NCBI RefSeq assembly: GCF_030019085.1
Contig: NZ_JASEFJ010000001.1
Coordinates: 62,001-126,000, forward strand
DNA: 64,000 nucleotides
DNA from: Methanoculleus sp.
GTDB lineage: Archaea > Halobacteriota > Methanomicrobia > Methanomicrobiales > Methanoculleaceae
Reading direction: 5' to 3'
Each line of letters opens with the position of its first letter. Within the stretch, counting starts at the first letter, position 1. This document shows positions 27,500-35,519 of the stretch, piece by piece. The notes under the pieces are model-generated. The model did not search any database. It was not told where the DNA came from and saw only the letters and a list, made by a program, of their open reading frames with translations. The translations under genes and the position numbers were made by a program.

Positions 27500-27810
27500 T
27501 TGACGTGTTACCGGGCACTCTTTTCCGGGATTCAGATCACCCCCACCTTCCGGCGCTTTCAGCGCCTCCTCCCGCCCTCCTAGAGGGGGCTGGCAGTGAT
27601 CGTCGCTAGACCCGGATGGCCGTGTCAGGGGAGTGAACGAGACGATCCGGATAGATACCCTCCAGAACACGGCACCCATGGATAATCGCCCCTGTCTCCT
27701 GCATCTCAGGTCGAACGGTATTCGCTGACCATCCCCCCACCACCCGGCCGCGATAGGTGGGATGGCCGTGCATGGGTCTTCTCCAGAGTCTCTCCCGTGT
27801 TTCCGGTTTT

Positions 27811-27928
27811 AAACTACCTGGATCTAATATCAGGCCTTAGAGCGAGTGTAGTTTTGCAAGGGAAGCGATCTTTAAGCCTTGGTGTGCGGATCTAACGGCA
27901 AAATAAGGCCTGAAGATCCAGGTAGTTT
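27811..27928 (-). repeat. 118-bp element with 15-bp terminal inverted repeats, copy 1
   Basis: It begins with AAACTACCTGGATCT and ends with the exact reverse complement AGATCCAGGTAGTTT. A second copy lies inverted at 39517-39633 with only scattered differences over the whole length. It has no ORF. Size and structure resemble a miniature inverted-repeat element or a mobile RNA hairpin unit. Confidence 0.7.
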
Positions 27929-27947
27929 TGGGGTGTGGGCTACTGGA

Positions 27948-28110
27948 ATATTATCTCACAAAAACCCCGGCTACCCCGGGGTACGGATAAAGGGGTGGTC
28001 TGTGGCGCTGTGGATGTACCTGGAATTCGTCCCCGGCGAGGTTCATTAGAGCAAGGGCGCAGCCTGATGAGACCTGGTTTGATGGCCTCGCAGGGTCAGG
28101 TGTTGATGAT
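27948..28110 (+). repeat. Dispersed repeat D, copy 1
   Basis: Starts CTCACAAAAACCCCGGCTAC and contains GGCGAGGTTCAT and GGTTTGATGGCCTC. The same order of blocks is found on the minus strand at 32990-33200, with moderate divergence. It lies just upstream of the RFAP-synthase fusion gene, so it may also carry that gene's promoter. Confidence 0.45.
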
Positions 28111-28157
28111 GGGCCACCAACCTTTTTGTGCTCTACATCTAAAATGCCTACATCGAT

Positions 28158-29705
28158 ATGGAACCCCTCACGACAGAAGAGATCGTCGAGAAGATCCGCA
28201 AGATCGAGGAGGGCGTGGGCAGGCTCTCTCCGATGCAGAAAGTCCTCATCGGGACCGACGGTTCGGTGACCGGGCTGCTCGAGATGGCGACAGGCCACCC
28301 GGTCAGCATAACCACCCTTGTCCAGGACGTTATCAGTGCTGATGTAGGGGCAGCGGATGAACTTGGTATAGAGCCCGGAGAAGAGATCAACTACCGCATT
28401 GTGGAGTTGAGGGACAGCGTAACCGGCGATGTGCTCATCTACGCGGTCTCCATCACCCCGCTTCGGCGTCTCGCCCCGGAGTTCCGGCATGACCTGATGC
28501 GGGCGGATATCCCCATAGGCAGGATACTCAGGCGTCACAGGATTGAGTCACGTCGGGAGATCACCGATGCAAAGATCATCCGGGCCGGCACAGATCTTGC
28601 GAGGTCGTTCAAAGTCAACCGCTGCGAGCCGATGGTCTCGCGGAGATACCGGATCATCCATCAGGAGGAGCCGCTGATAGTAATCGAGGAGATCTTCCCC
28701 TGCACCGCTTTTACGGACGAGATCCGGGTGGTGGTCGACGCACCGTCCCGCATCCATATTACCCTGATCGAGATGAACGGTGCCTCCGGCCGGGTGGATG
28801 GCAGTGTGGGGGTCACGCTCGATGAACCGGGCTGCGTTCTGGACGCGCGCAAAGCCACCGGAATAGATGTTCGTGGTGGCAACGATGAGGCGCGACGCAG
28901 GGTTGCCGATGCGGCCCGGGCAACGAGGGAGGCATTTGGTCTTCCCGGGGGTGCGGAGATTGTCCTCCACTCCACCGCAAGGCAACATGCCGGACTCGGG
29001 AGCGGGACTCAGATCGCACTTGCCACGGCCGCAGCCATCTGCCGCCTATACGAGCGGGATGTTTCAGTCGCTGACATCGCAAGGGTTGTTGGTCGCGGCG
29101 GCACGTCAGGGATCGGCACGGCGGCGTTCGAGCAGGGCGGTTTCATACTGGATGGGGGACACCGGTTCGGGTCCCCGGGCGGGAAACAGGATTTCCGCCC
29201 GTCGTCTGCATCAAAAGGGATTGCACCGCCGCCTGTTCTCGCACGCCACCGTTTTCCTGAGGATTGGGAGATCCTGCTGGTTACGCCAGAAGTCAGTACT
29301 GGGGCGCACGGGACAGCGGAGGTCGATATCTTCCGCACCCACTGCCCTGTGCCGATAGAGGAGGTTCGAGAAGTCTGCCACGAGGTGCTCATGCGGATGA
29401 TCCCGGGGGTCGTCGAGCACGATCTCGACCTCTTCGGTTCGGCGATAAACCGAACGCAGCACCTCGGGTTCAAGAAGGTTGAGGTCGGCCTGCAGCACCC
29501 CGTTGTCCCGGCACTCCTGGAGGGTCTGGTTCAGGCCGGTGCTGCCGGGGCAGGACTGAGTTCGTTCGGGCCGACGGTCTATGCCATAGGTGATTCCGGT
29601 ATGGGGGAGGTTGCCCGGGCGGCAGAAGAGGTGCTCGGCGAGATGGGCGGGTCGGTGACCCTGACAAAGGCGAGGAACTGTGGTGCAAACCTGCGTGCGG
29701 GGTAA
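28158..29705 (+). CDS. Fusion of DUF98 chorismate lyase-like domain and beta-RFAP synthase (methanopterin biosynthesis)
   Basis: 515 residues, about 190 longer than a stand-alone beta-ribofuranosylaminobenzene 5'-phosphate synthase. Residues 1 to about 185 match the DUF98/Rv2949c-like family, whose mycobacterial member is a chorismate pyruvate-lyase making 4-hydroxybenzoate; see SPMQKVLIGTDGSVTGLLE and the ending YRIIHQEEPLIVIEEIFP. From about 190 onward is a GHMP-kinase-fold RFAP synthase: PSRIHITLIEMNG, STARQHAGLGSGTQIALA, and GGTSGIGTAAFEQGGFILDGGH. The synthase joins an aromatic acid to PRPP in the first committed step of methanopterin synthesis. The fusion ties together making and using 4-hydroxybenzoate. 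Confidence 0.88.
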   Translation: MEPLTTEEIVEKIRKIEEGVGRLSPMQKVLIGTDGSVTGLLEMATGHPVSITTLVQDVISADVGAADELGIEPGEEINYRIVELRDSVTGDVLIYAVSITPLRRLAPEFRHDLMRADIPIGRILRRHRIESRREITDAKIIRAGTDLARSFKVNRCEPMVSRRYRIIHQEEPLIVIEEIFPCTAFTDEIRVVVDAPSRIHITLIEMNGASGRVDGSVGVTLDEPGCVLDARKATGIDVRGGNDEARRRVADAARATREAFGLPGGAEIVLHSTARQHAGLGSGTQIALATAAAICRLYERDVSVADIARVVGRGGTSGIGTAAFEQGGFILDGGHRFGSPGGKQDFRPSSASKGIAPPPVLARHRFPEDWEILLVTPEVSTGAHGTAEVDIFRTHCPVPIEEVREVCHEVLMRMIPGVVEHDLDLFGSAINRTQHLGFKKVEVGLQHPVVPALLEGLVQAGAAGAGLSSFGPTVYAIGDSGMGEVARAAEEVLGEMGGSVTLTKARNCGANLRAG

Positions 29706-30116
29706 GGCCCCTTCCTATAACCTCAGTGGTCGTGATACCCGGAGGGGAGTGGCAGGATCGCTTCCAAAGGACCGGGGTGGTGCATCAGCCCCGTGCATCA
29801 TCATCGCTCAGTGGGGGTAACTCTCATCATCTGCACCTCCTCCTGTCCAGGTACGGATTACAGGGCCGGGATATTAAAGCTCCCCGGCTAGTTCAACTCC
29901 CGATCTTATGGCGAACCCCCATGCCTCTCTCTCTGCGACCTCCAGGGCGTGCTTGCTGATCGACCGGTGGGGGATCGATTAATGCATGGCCGCAGCCTGC
30001 TCACACCGGTTTTGCAGGGCCGCGATGGCCATTTTGTAAGTATTTCATCCTGTTCCGCTGCTACATGAGGCTCACCGGTGGAACTGTATATATTGGAGTC
30101 CAATATTTATTTAGAT
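29706..30116. other. Intergenic region with promoter of the zinc-finger/cdc6 genes
   Basis: No credible gene. On the minus strand a short open frame near 29880-29980 reads SISKHALEVAEREAWGFAIRSGVELAGEL, but a stop lies directly upstream and it lacks a start; it may be a gene remnant. Near the end, CTGTATATATTGG (about 30083-30095) is a TATA candidate 25-30 bases before the ATG at 30117, suggesting a leaderless transcript. I searched by eye for origin recognition boxes and saw none. Confidence 0.5.
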
Positions 30117-30743
30117 ATGTCCAGCAAGAAGGAAGTCACCATCGGGGTCACCATCAACCTCGACAACTATGAGAACCTACGGATCGAGGTGGAGGGTGAT
30201 GCAGAGAAGCGGGAGGATGTGGAGAGCCTCATCCTCTTTCTGGACGGGATCCTTGCCAGACTCGGGCGAGGAGATCCCGCGACCGCAGAGCGTGTGGATG
30301 CGTATCGGCGGCGGGTTCTCTCGACAGGGCCGGCGGTACCAGAAGAGACAGTCCGGAAGGAGGAAGGTTCCATCACACCTCCAGAACCCGAAGACCGTGA
30401 ACCGATCCCGATTGCAGAGACTCCGGCGAAGTCGCTGGCCAGGAAGGGGTCGATCCCCGACCGGGCAGAACCCTCTCCCCGCCCCCAACCGGAACGCCAG
30501 GACCCGTTCCTGACCCTTAGAAAGACTCCAGAAAAACCGGAAGAAAACCCACTGGTTCCGTCTGCATCTGTCCCGCTGGGAGCAGAGTCCCCGGCGCAGA
30601 AGACGGTGCCGGCAAAGCCCTCCCAGGTGCAGGGAGAAGATGTCTGTGAGGTCTGTGGAGCACCGGTCCAAAAGTCGCAGGCGAAACTCTCGCAGCTCTT
30701 CATGAACCGGACGCTCTGCAAGAGATGCATGGAACAGCCCTGA
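30117..30743 (+). CDS. Hypothetical protein with C-terminal zinc ribbon, next to cdc6
   Basis: 208 residues from the ATG at 30117. The N-terminal part (VTIGVTINLDNYENLRIEVEGD) looks like a compact beta/alpha domain. The middle, about 75-165, is a low-complexity Pro/Glu-rich linker. The end carries a four-cysteine ribbon (CEVCGAPV...CKRCMEQ). No named family recognised. The N-terminal VTINLDNYENLRIEVEG pattern is seen in small archaeal proteins of unknown role. It lies 73 bases before cdc6 on the same strand, so a replication-linked role is possible but unproven. Confidence 0.6.
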   Translation: MSSKKEVTIGVTINLDNYENLRIEVEGDAEKREDVESLILFLDGILARLGRGDPATAERVDAYRRRVLSTGPAVPEETVRKEEGSITPPEPEDREPIPIAETPAKSLARKGSIPDRAEPSPRPQPERQDPFLTLRKTPEKPEENPLVPSASVPLGAESPAQKTVPAKPSQVQGEDVCEVCGAPVQKSQAKLSQLFMNRTLCKRCMEQP

Positions 30744-30816
30744 ACCCAATCGGGGTGTCCTGCGCAGACACGTCGACCTGGAGAATATAAATACTACGGT
30801 GGATGAGGAGTGTATA

Positions 30817-31962
30817 ATGAAGAAGAACCTGCTCATGTGGGACGAGACGCTATTTCGCGATCCTGAGGTATTCGAGATCGATTACGTCCCCGAGCAGTTC
30901 AACCATCGTGAAGCCCAGATACAGGAACTGGCCTTCCAGGTCAGGCCGGGGCTGCGCGGTGGCCGACCGTTGAACACCATCTGTCGGGGTATTCCGGGAA
31001 CCGGGAAGACTACCAGTGTCAAGAAGGTGTTTTCAGAGATTGAGGAGGCAACCCGGAAAATAGTCCCCGTATACATAAATTGCCAGATCGACAACACAAG
31101 GTTCGCCATCTTCTCGCAGATCTACCAGCGCGTCACCGGCAGGTCGCCACCACCCTCTGGCACCTCCTTCAAGCGGGTCTTTGAAACCCTGGCCCGTTTC
31201 CTGCAGGAAAAAGACCTTGTACTGCTTGTGGCGCTCGATGACGCGAACTACCTTATCGCAGAGAACGAGATCAACCAGGTCCTCTACACCCTCCTGCGCT
31301 CGTACGAGGCATACCCCCATGTTCGGACAGGTGTTATTGCTATAGTCAGCGATATGTCGGTCACGCTGCAGAATGAGGTCGACGTCAGGGTTGCGTCAGT
31401 ATTCCGGCCTACTGAGATATACTTTCCCCCTTACTCGGCGGCGGAGGTCCATGATATCCTCAAGGAACGGGTTATTCAGGGATTTTATCCGAACGTCCTC
31501 AGTCAGGAGATGCTGGATCTCGTTGTCGAGCAGACGCTGAAGAGTGGTGACCTCCGTGTCGGGATCGATCTACTCAAGCGTGCTGCACTGAACGCCGAGC
31601 GGGATGCGCGCAGGTCGATCGAGGAGGAAGATATCTGCAAGGCATACGAGGTTTCGAGGTATCTCCACCTTGCATTCTCGCTTCGGGCGCTCAATTCCGA
31701 GGAGCGTGAGGTCCTTGCCGGTATCGCGGAGATGTCGGCCCTTGTGGATACGGAGATAAGAACCGGAGACGTCTACAGCTTCGTAAAGGAGAGGGCTGGC
31801 GTCAGTTACACCAGGTTCTACGGGATTATTCAGAAGTTCGATACCATGCGGCTCCTGAACCTTCACTATTATCGTCATGGGCGGGGGCAGACACGGCTGA
31901 TCAGCCTGAGATACGACCCTGATCGCGTGCTTGAACACCTGGGACGGGTGCAGTCGATTTAA
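30817..31962 (+). CDS. Orc1/Cdc6-family replication initiation ATPase
   Basis: 381 residues from the ATG at 30817 (GATGAGGAG upstream is a good ribosome-binding site; the ORF track starts six codons earlier). It contains Walker A GIPGTGKTTSVKK, a Walker B segment LVALDDANYL, the sensor region, and a C-terminal winged helix ending TRLISLRYDPD. Orc1/Cdc6 proteins bind origin DNA and load MCM. The Walker B has Asp-Asp rather than the usual Asp-Glu, so ATP hydrolysis may be altered. Most methanogens of this group have more than one Orc1; which one this is cannot be told. Confidence 0.92.
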   Translation: MKKNLLMWDETLFRDPEVFEIDYVPEQFNHREAQIQELAFQVRPGLRGGRPLNTICRGIPGTGKTTSVKKVFSEIEEATRKIVPVYINCQIDNTRFAIFSQIYQRVTGRSPPPSGTSFKRVFETLARFLQEKDLVLLVALDDANYLIAENEINQVLYTLLRSYEAYPHVRTGVIAIVSDMSVTLQNEVDVRVASVFRPTEIYFPPYSAAEVHDILKERVIQGFYPNVLSQEMLDLVVEQTLKSGDLRVGIDLLKRAALNAERDARRSIEEEDICKAYEVSRYLHLAFSLRALNSEEREVLAGIAEMSALVDTEIRTGDVYSFVKERAGVSYTRFYGIIQKFDTMRLLNLHYYRHGRGQTRLISLRYDPDRVLEHLGRVQSI

Positions 31963-32011
31963 TAACTCTTATCTGTTTCACCACCGTTTGTACTCTGATG
32001 AGGTTTTCCAC

Positions 32012-32959
32012 ATGCTTAGCGTGAACGAACTTGCACTGGATATTTTTGAGGAACTTTTCGAATATGCGGAGGAGTTCTGTGCTGTCCCGCACGAACTCGA
32101 TAACGGCGCACGCATCGTCGACTGCGGGGTAAGCACTTCCGGCGGCTACCGGGCAGGGCGAAGTTTTACCGAGATCTGTATGGGCGGGCTCGGTGAGGTC
32201 GACATTACGATGGGCCGGATCAGGGATGTTCCCATCCCCTTCATAGAAGTCAGCACCGATTTCCCGGCGATTGCGTGCCTTGGGGCACAGAAGGCTGGCT
32301 GGACGATCAATGTCAATAAGTACTTCGCCATGGGTAGCGGTCCTGCACGGGCTCTCTCTCTCAAGCCACGCCACACCTATGAGGTCATAAACTACGAGGA
32401 TGAGTTCGACTACGCGGTCATCTGCCTTGAGAGCGACCATCTTCCGAACGGCGGCGTTATGGAGCATATCGCCGATGCCTGCAATGTGGATGTGGCAAAC
32501 ACCTGTGCGGTTGTTGCTCCAACAGCATCGCTCGTCGGTTCGATCCAGGTTGCGGGCCGGTGCGTCGAGACGGCGGTCTACAAGTTGAACGAACTCGGGT
32601 TCGATACAAAGAAGATCTCGGCGGCTATCGGGCATGCACCCATCGCGCCCATAAAGAAGGATGGCACAAAGGCGATGGGCAGCACCAACGACGCAACGAT
32701 CTACCATGGCAGCATCATGCTGACGATGAAGGCACCGGAGATCAAGGATTACCTCGAGAAGATCCCGAGCAACAGATCGAAGGGTTACGGAAAACCGTTC
32801 TACGACATCTTCAAAGAGGCTAACTTCGATTTCTACCAGATCGATACCTCGCTCTTCTCGCCGGCAGAGGTGGTAATCAATGAACTCTCCGAGGGTGCTG
32901 TCTACCATGTTGGGGCTGTCAATCCCGAGGTTACCCTGAAGTCTTTTGGCTTCCTTTAA
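32012..32959 (+). CDS. mch: Methenyltetrahydromethanopterin cyclohydrolase
   Basis: 315 residues from the ATG at 32012; the ORF track's 27 extra N-terminal residues overlap the promoter area. It catalyses formyl-H4MPT to methenyl-H4MPT, the third step of CO2 reduction to methane, in the cytoplasm. Typical Mch segments include GARIVDCGVSTSGGYRAG, DFPAIACLGAQKAGW, MGSGPARAL and GHAPIAPIKKDG. Single gene; a repeat follows downstream. Confidence 0.96.
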   Translation: MLSVNELALDIFEELFEYAEEFCAVPHELDNGARIVDCGVSTSGGYRAGRSFTEICMGGLGEVDITMGRIRDVPIPFIEVSTDFPAIACLGAQKAGWTINVNKYFAMGSGPARALSLKPRHTYEVINYEDEFDYAVICLESDHLPNGGVMEHIADACNVDVANTCAVVAPTASLVGSIQVAGRCVETAVYKLNELGFDTKKISAAIGHAPIAPIKKDGTKAMGSTNDATIYHGSIMLTMKAPEIKDYLEKIPSNRSKGYGKPFYDIFKEANFDFYQIDTSLFSPAEVVINELSEGAVYHVGAVNPEVTLKSFGFL

Positions 32960-32989
32960 ACACTTTTCGTATGAAAATGACCCACGATT

Positions 32990-33200
32990 TTCATCCGGTA
33001 TGCCTGTAGCCCTGACGGGCATTATGTGGTTTTTCTACAGGGCCCTCTCTTGAGGCTGTCAAACCGAGACCTCCCGGCTGTGCCGGGTTTGGATGAACCT
33101 TTTGATGGGCGATGCGCCCCCCCCAGCATCGGGGTGTACATCGCCGCAGGCTGCCCCTCATCTTTAACTCCGCGTAGCCCGGGGTTTTGCGAGAGAAACT
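32990..33200 (-). repeat. Dispersed repeat D, copy 2
   Basis: On the minus strand it reads CTCGCAAAACCCCGGGCTAC, then AAGGTTCATCC and GGTCTCGGTTTGACAGCCTC, matching the block order of 27948-28110. It also has local palindromes (CCCGGCTGTGCCGGG) and CCTGTAGAAAAACCACATAATGCCCGTCAGGGCTACAGG, which can fold. From 33201 to 33511 I see no gene, only the likely promoter of the tRNA. Confidence 0.45.
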
Positions 33201-33511
33201 ATTAATGAGTGAGATGGAGGCGGACGCTCCTTGCCACTCCCCCATTGATGATTGGCCCGGGATACGGTGCCCGGCAGGAGGTCTTCCGTGGTTTTTCGCT
33301 GAAACTTCCATGAGATCTAACCAGCGTCCCTGGCATGGCTATCAGCGTGGGTCGCCACGAAGTTCTCTCTCGCATTGTTGATGACGGTCTCTCCTATGCG
33401 GTTTTCTGGTCGCTCACGCCCGGGTTATTACAAAACCATGCCTGCACCACGGAAATCACGGCGGGCAACACGTTTATCCGTCGCGGTGCAAAATACTCTA
33501 AGGCATTAATT

Positions 33512-33585
33512 GGGCCTGTGGTCTAGCTGGTCATGACGTCGCCCTTACACGGCGAAGATCTCCGGTTCGAATCCGGACAGGCCCA
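33512..33585 (+). tRNA. tRNA-Val (anticodon TAC)
   Basis: A complete cloverleaf: acceptor GGGCCTG/CAGGCCC with discriminator A, D arm GTCTAGCTGGTCATGAC, anticodon stem TCGCC/GGCGA with loop CTTACAC giving TAC, T arm TCCGG-TTCGAAT-CCGGA. CCA is not encoded. No intron. Confidence 0.95.
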
Positions 33586-33591
33586 TGATTC

Positions 33592-33597
33592 TTTTTT
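33592..33597 (+). terminator. T-run terminator after tRNA-Val
   Basis: Six T residues just downstream of the tRNA 3' end, followed by a second T-rich patch (TTCTTTTTGG), typical of archaeal intrinsic termination without a hairpin. Confidence 0.5.
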
Positions 33598-33673
33598 CAG
33601 GTTCTTTTTGGGCGTATCAGCGCTATCGATACCTATATACGGGAGAATTAGCACATCCTGTGCTGTGAGAACC

Positions 33674-33883
33674 ATGAAGTTGAGTGCGCGAAACCAGATT
33701 CCAGGAACGGTGAAGTCCATCACCTAGGGGTTTGTCACCGCAGAGGTGGTCATCGAGCTGGACGGTGTCGGCGAGCTGGTCTCTGTCATCACCAGAAAGT
33801 CCGTTGAAAGCCTTGGGCTTGCTGTCGGCAAGAGAGTATATGCGGTGGTAAAGTCAACCGAGGTCATGGTCGCCATAGACTGA
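33674..33883 (+). pseudogene. Mop/TOBE-domain molybdopterin-binding protein interrupted by TAG at codon 18
   Basis: From the ATG at 33674 the frame reads MKLSARNQIPGTVKSIT, then TAG (33725-33727), then GFVTAEVVIELDGVGELVSV and on to VYAVVKSTEVMVAID and TGA. Apart from the amber codon this is a full-length (69-codon) single Mop domain, which binds molybdate or tungstate oxyanions. The usual residue at the stop is a charged one (GAG or AAG would need one base change). It may be a recent nonsense mutation, a sequencing error, or true readthrough. A TATA candidate (CTATATACGG) lies about 40 bases before the ATG. Confidence 0.8.
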
Positions 33884-34012
33884 TAACTGGCCTTTAATAC
33901 GGTTGGTGGAGACCCCGGACAGATCCGGTGAGAGTCCTGACAAATCCTCCCATTGTGTCAGGCATATGGCAGTTCTTCAGCCCCAGACGCGGTAAATGGA
34001 TGTAAATGACCT

Positions 34013-34034
34013 GCTGAAAACAAAAAAGAGGTTT
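34013..34034 (-). terminator. T-rich terminator after purH
   Basis: On the minus strand the purH stop is followed by AAACCTCTTTTTTGTTTTC, a T-rich archaeal termination signal. The interval 33884-34012 holds no gene. Confidence 0.45.
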
Positions 34035-35519
34035 TTAGTGCCGGAAGTGGCGCACCCCGGTGAAGACCATCGCGACGTTGAGTAGGTTTGCGGCATCTAT
34101 AACCTCCTGGTCGCGGATGGACCCTCCGGGCTGGACGAGCGCGGTCGCTCCCGCCGCAGCCGCGACCTCCAGCGTATCCGGGAAGGGAAGGAAAGCATCT
34201 GATGCCACTGCCGAGCCTGCAAGAGGTTTTCGGGCCTTCCTGACCGCGATCTCTGCCGACTCTACCCGGTTCATCTGCCCGGCCCCGATTCCGATTACCG
34301 CTTTTTCGTCGGCAAATATGATAGCATTGCTCTTTGTGTGTTTGCAAACCTTCCAGGCTAACTCCAGTGCCCTCATCTCGTGGGCATCGGGTTCCCGCTC
34401 CGTCACGACGCGCCAGTTTTCCCGGTAAGGTTCTGTGCGCTGGACCAGGACACCGCCATCGATGCTCCGGATCTCGTCCTGGACAACCGGTGCGGGAAGC
34501 CGGAGCACCCGCATGTTCTCCTTGGCCTTCACGATCTCCAGCGCACTCGTGCTGTATGAGGGAGCGATCACCACTTCAACGAACGTCTTTGTGATCTCGC
34601 GGGCAACGTCCTCCGTCACCTCACGGTTCATTGCGACGATCGAACCGTAGGCTGAGACCGGATCAACTTCCCGCGCGGCAATATACGTCTCCAGGAGTTT
34701 GTCGCCGGTGGCCACACCGCAGGGGTTGTTATGCTTGACTATGACGGCAGCACACTCCTCAAACTCCCGGAGCAACCCGACCGCTGCATGGACGTCCAGG
34801 TAGTTGTTGTAGGACATCTGCCTCCCCTGGAGCGGTTCTTCGCCGGCAATGCCCGCCTCCCCGTAGACCGCTGCTGCCTGATGGGGGTTCTCGCCGTAAC
34901 GTAGCGTTCTTCCTCCCCTGTACTGGACGGTGAGGATCGTCGGGAACGGCCGGCCTATGCCGTTGAAGTAGTTTGCGATCGCGCCATCATAGGCTGCAGT
35001 TCGGGCGAACGCCTTTGCAGCGAGGTTCAGGCGCTCTTCGGCTGTGAACCCGCCTCTCTGGATGGCCTCTACAACTTTGTCGTAATCTGCGGGATCCACC
35101 ACCACGGCAACGTGTCTATGGTTTTTTGCCGCCGCCCGCACCATCGCCGGGCCGCCGATATCGATGTACTCGATCACCTCATCGATCGAGAGACCCTTCC
35201 CGCTCATAGCCTCGAAGGGGTAGAGGTTCACCACGACGAGGTCGATAGGCTCGATGCCGTGTTCTTGCATCACACCTTCGTCAATACCCCTGCGGCCCAG
35301 GATCCCTCCGTGAATCTTTGGATGGAGGGTCTTGACCCTGCCGTCCATCATCTCGGGAGAACCGGTATAGGTGGATACATCTGTGAATGGGACACCCGCC
35401 TTATACAGCGCTGCCCCGGTGCCCCCGGAACTCAGGATACGGTAATCGTGCTCAATGAGCACCTTTGCGAGATCGACGAGGCCCGTCTTGTCCCAGACAG
35501 ACAGCAGTGCCCACTTCAT
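34035..35519 (-). CDS. purH: Bifunctional AICAR formyltransferase/IMP cyclohydrolase
   Basis: 494 residues, full bifunctional length. The N-terminal IMP cyclohydrolase (MGS-like) domain shows ALLSVWDKTGLVDLAKVL, LSSGGTGAALYKAGV and DGRVKTLHPKIHGG. The C-terminal transformylase domain shows LRYGENPHQAAAVYG, VKHNNPCGVATG and CKHTKSNAIIFADEKAVIG. It performs the last two steps of purine synthesis. The bacterial-type enzyme uses 10-formyl-tetrahydrofolate, which is noteworthy in an H4MPT organism; many methanogens use PurP and PurO instead. Divergent from grpE. Confidence 0.96.
   Translation of the reverse strand: MKWALLSVWDKTGLVDLAKVLIEHDYRILSSGGTGAALYKAGVPFTDVSTYTGSPEMMDGRVKTLHPKIHGGILGRRGIDEGVMQEHGIEPIDLVVVNLYPFEAMSGKGLSIDEVIEYIDIGGPAMVRAAAKNHRHVAVVVDPADYDKVVEAIQRGGFTAEERLNLAAKAFARTAAYDGAIANYFNGIGRPFPTILTVQYRGGRTLRYGENPHQAAAVYGEAGIAGEEPLQGRQMSYNNYLDVHAAVGLLREFEECAAVIVKHNNPCGVATGDKLLETYIAAREVDPVSAYGSIVAMNREVTEDVAREITKTFVEVVIAPSYSTSALEIVKAKENMRVLRLPAPVVQDEIRSIDGGVLVQRTEPYRENWRVVTEREPDAHEMRALELAWKVCKHTKSNAIIFADEKAVIGIGAGQMNRVESAEIAVRKARKPLAGSAVASDAFLPFPDTLEVAAAAGATALVQPGGSIRDQEVIDAANLLNVAMVFTGVRHFRH

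Larger units (their letters stand above)
27363..28157. other. Repeat-rich noncoding region
   Basis: About 800 bases without a credible gene. It holds a GC-rich repeat unit (27429-27499), the inverted-repeat element (27811-27928) and a third repeat type (27948-28110), each entered separately. Sequence at 27722-27810 also recurs, inverted, around 39684-39765. The antisense ORF at 27056-27679 begins in this region and extends into the 3' part of apgM; I treat it as a shadow. Confidence 0.7.

Noticed and set aside
29706-30816. Replication origin next to cdc6
   Set aside because: I looked for origin recognition boxes and an AT-rich unwinding region in the gaps and saw none clear enough to report.
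31901-33022. 373-residue ORF on the minus strand
   Set aside because: It lies antisense to mch over nearly its full length. Mch is certain, and the antisense product has no protein-like pattern.
33884-34012. Riboswitch-like sequence (GGTGAGAGTCC)
   Set aside because: It lies downstream of both neighbouring genes, between two convergent ends, and no known riboswitch core is complete.
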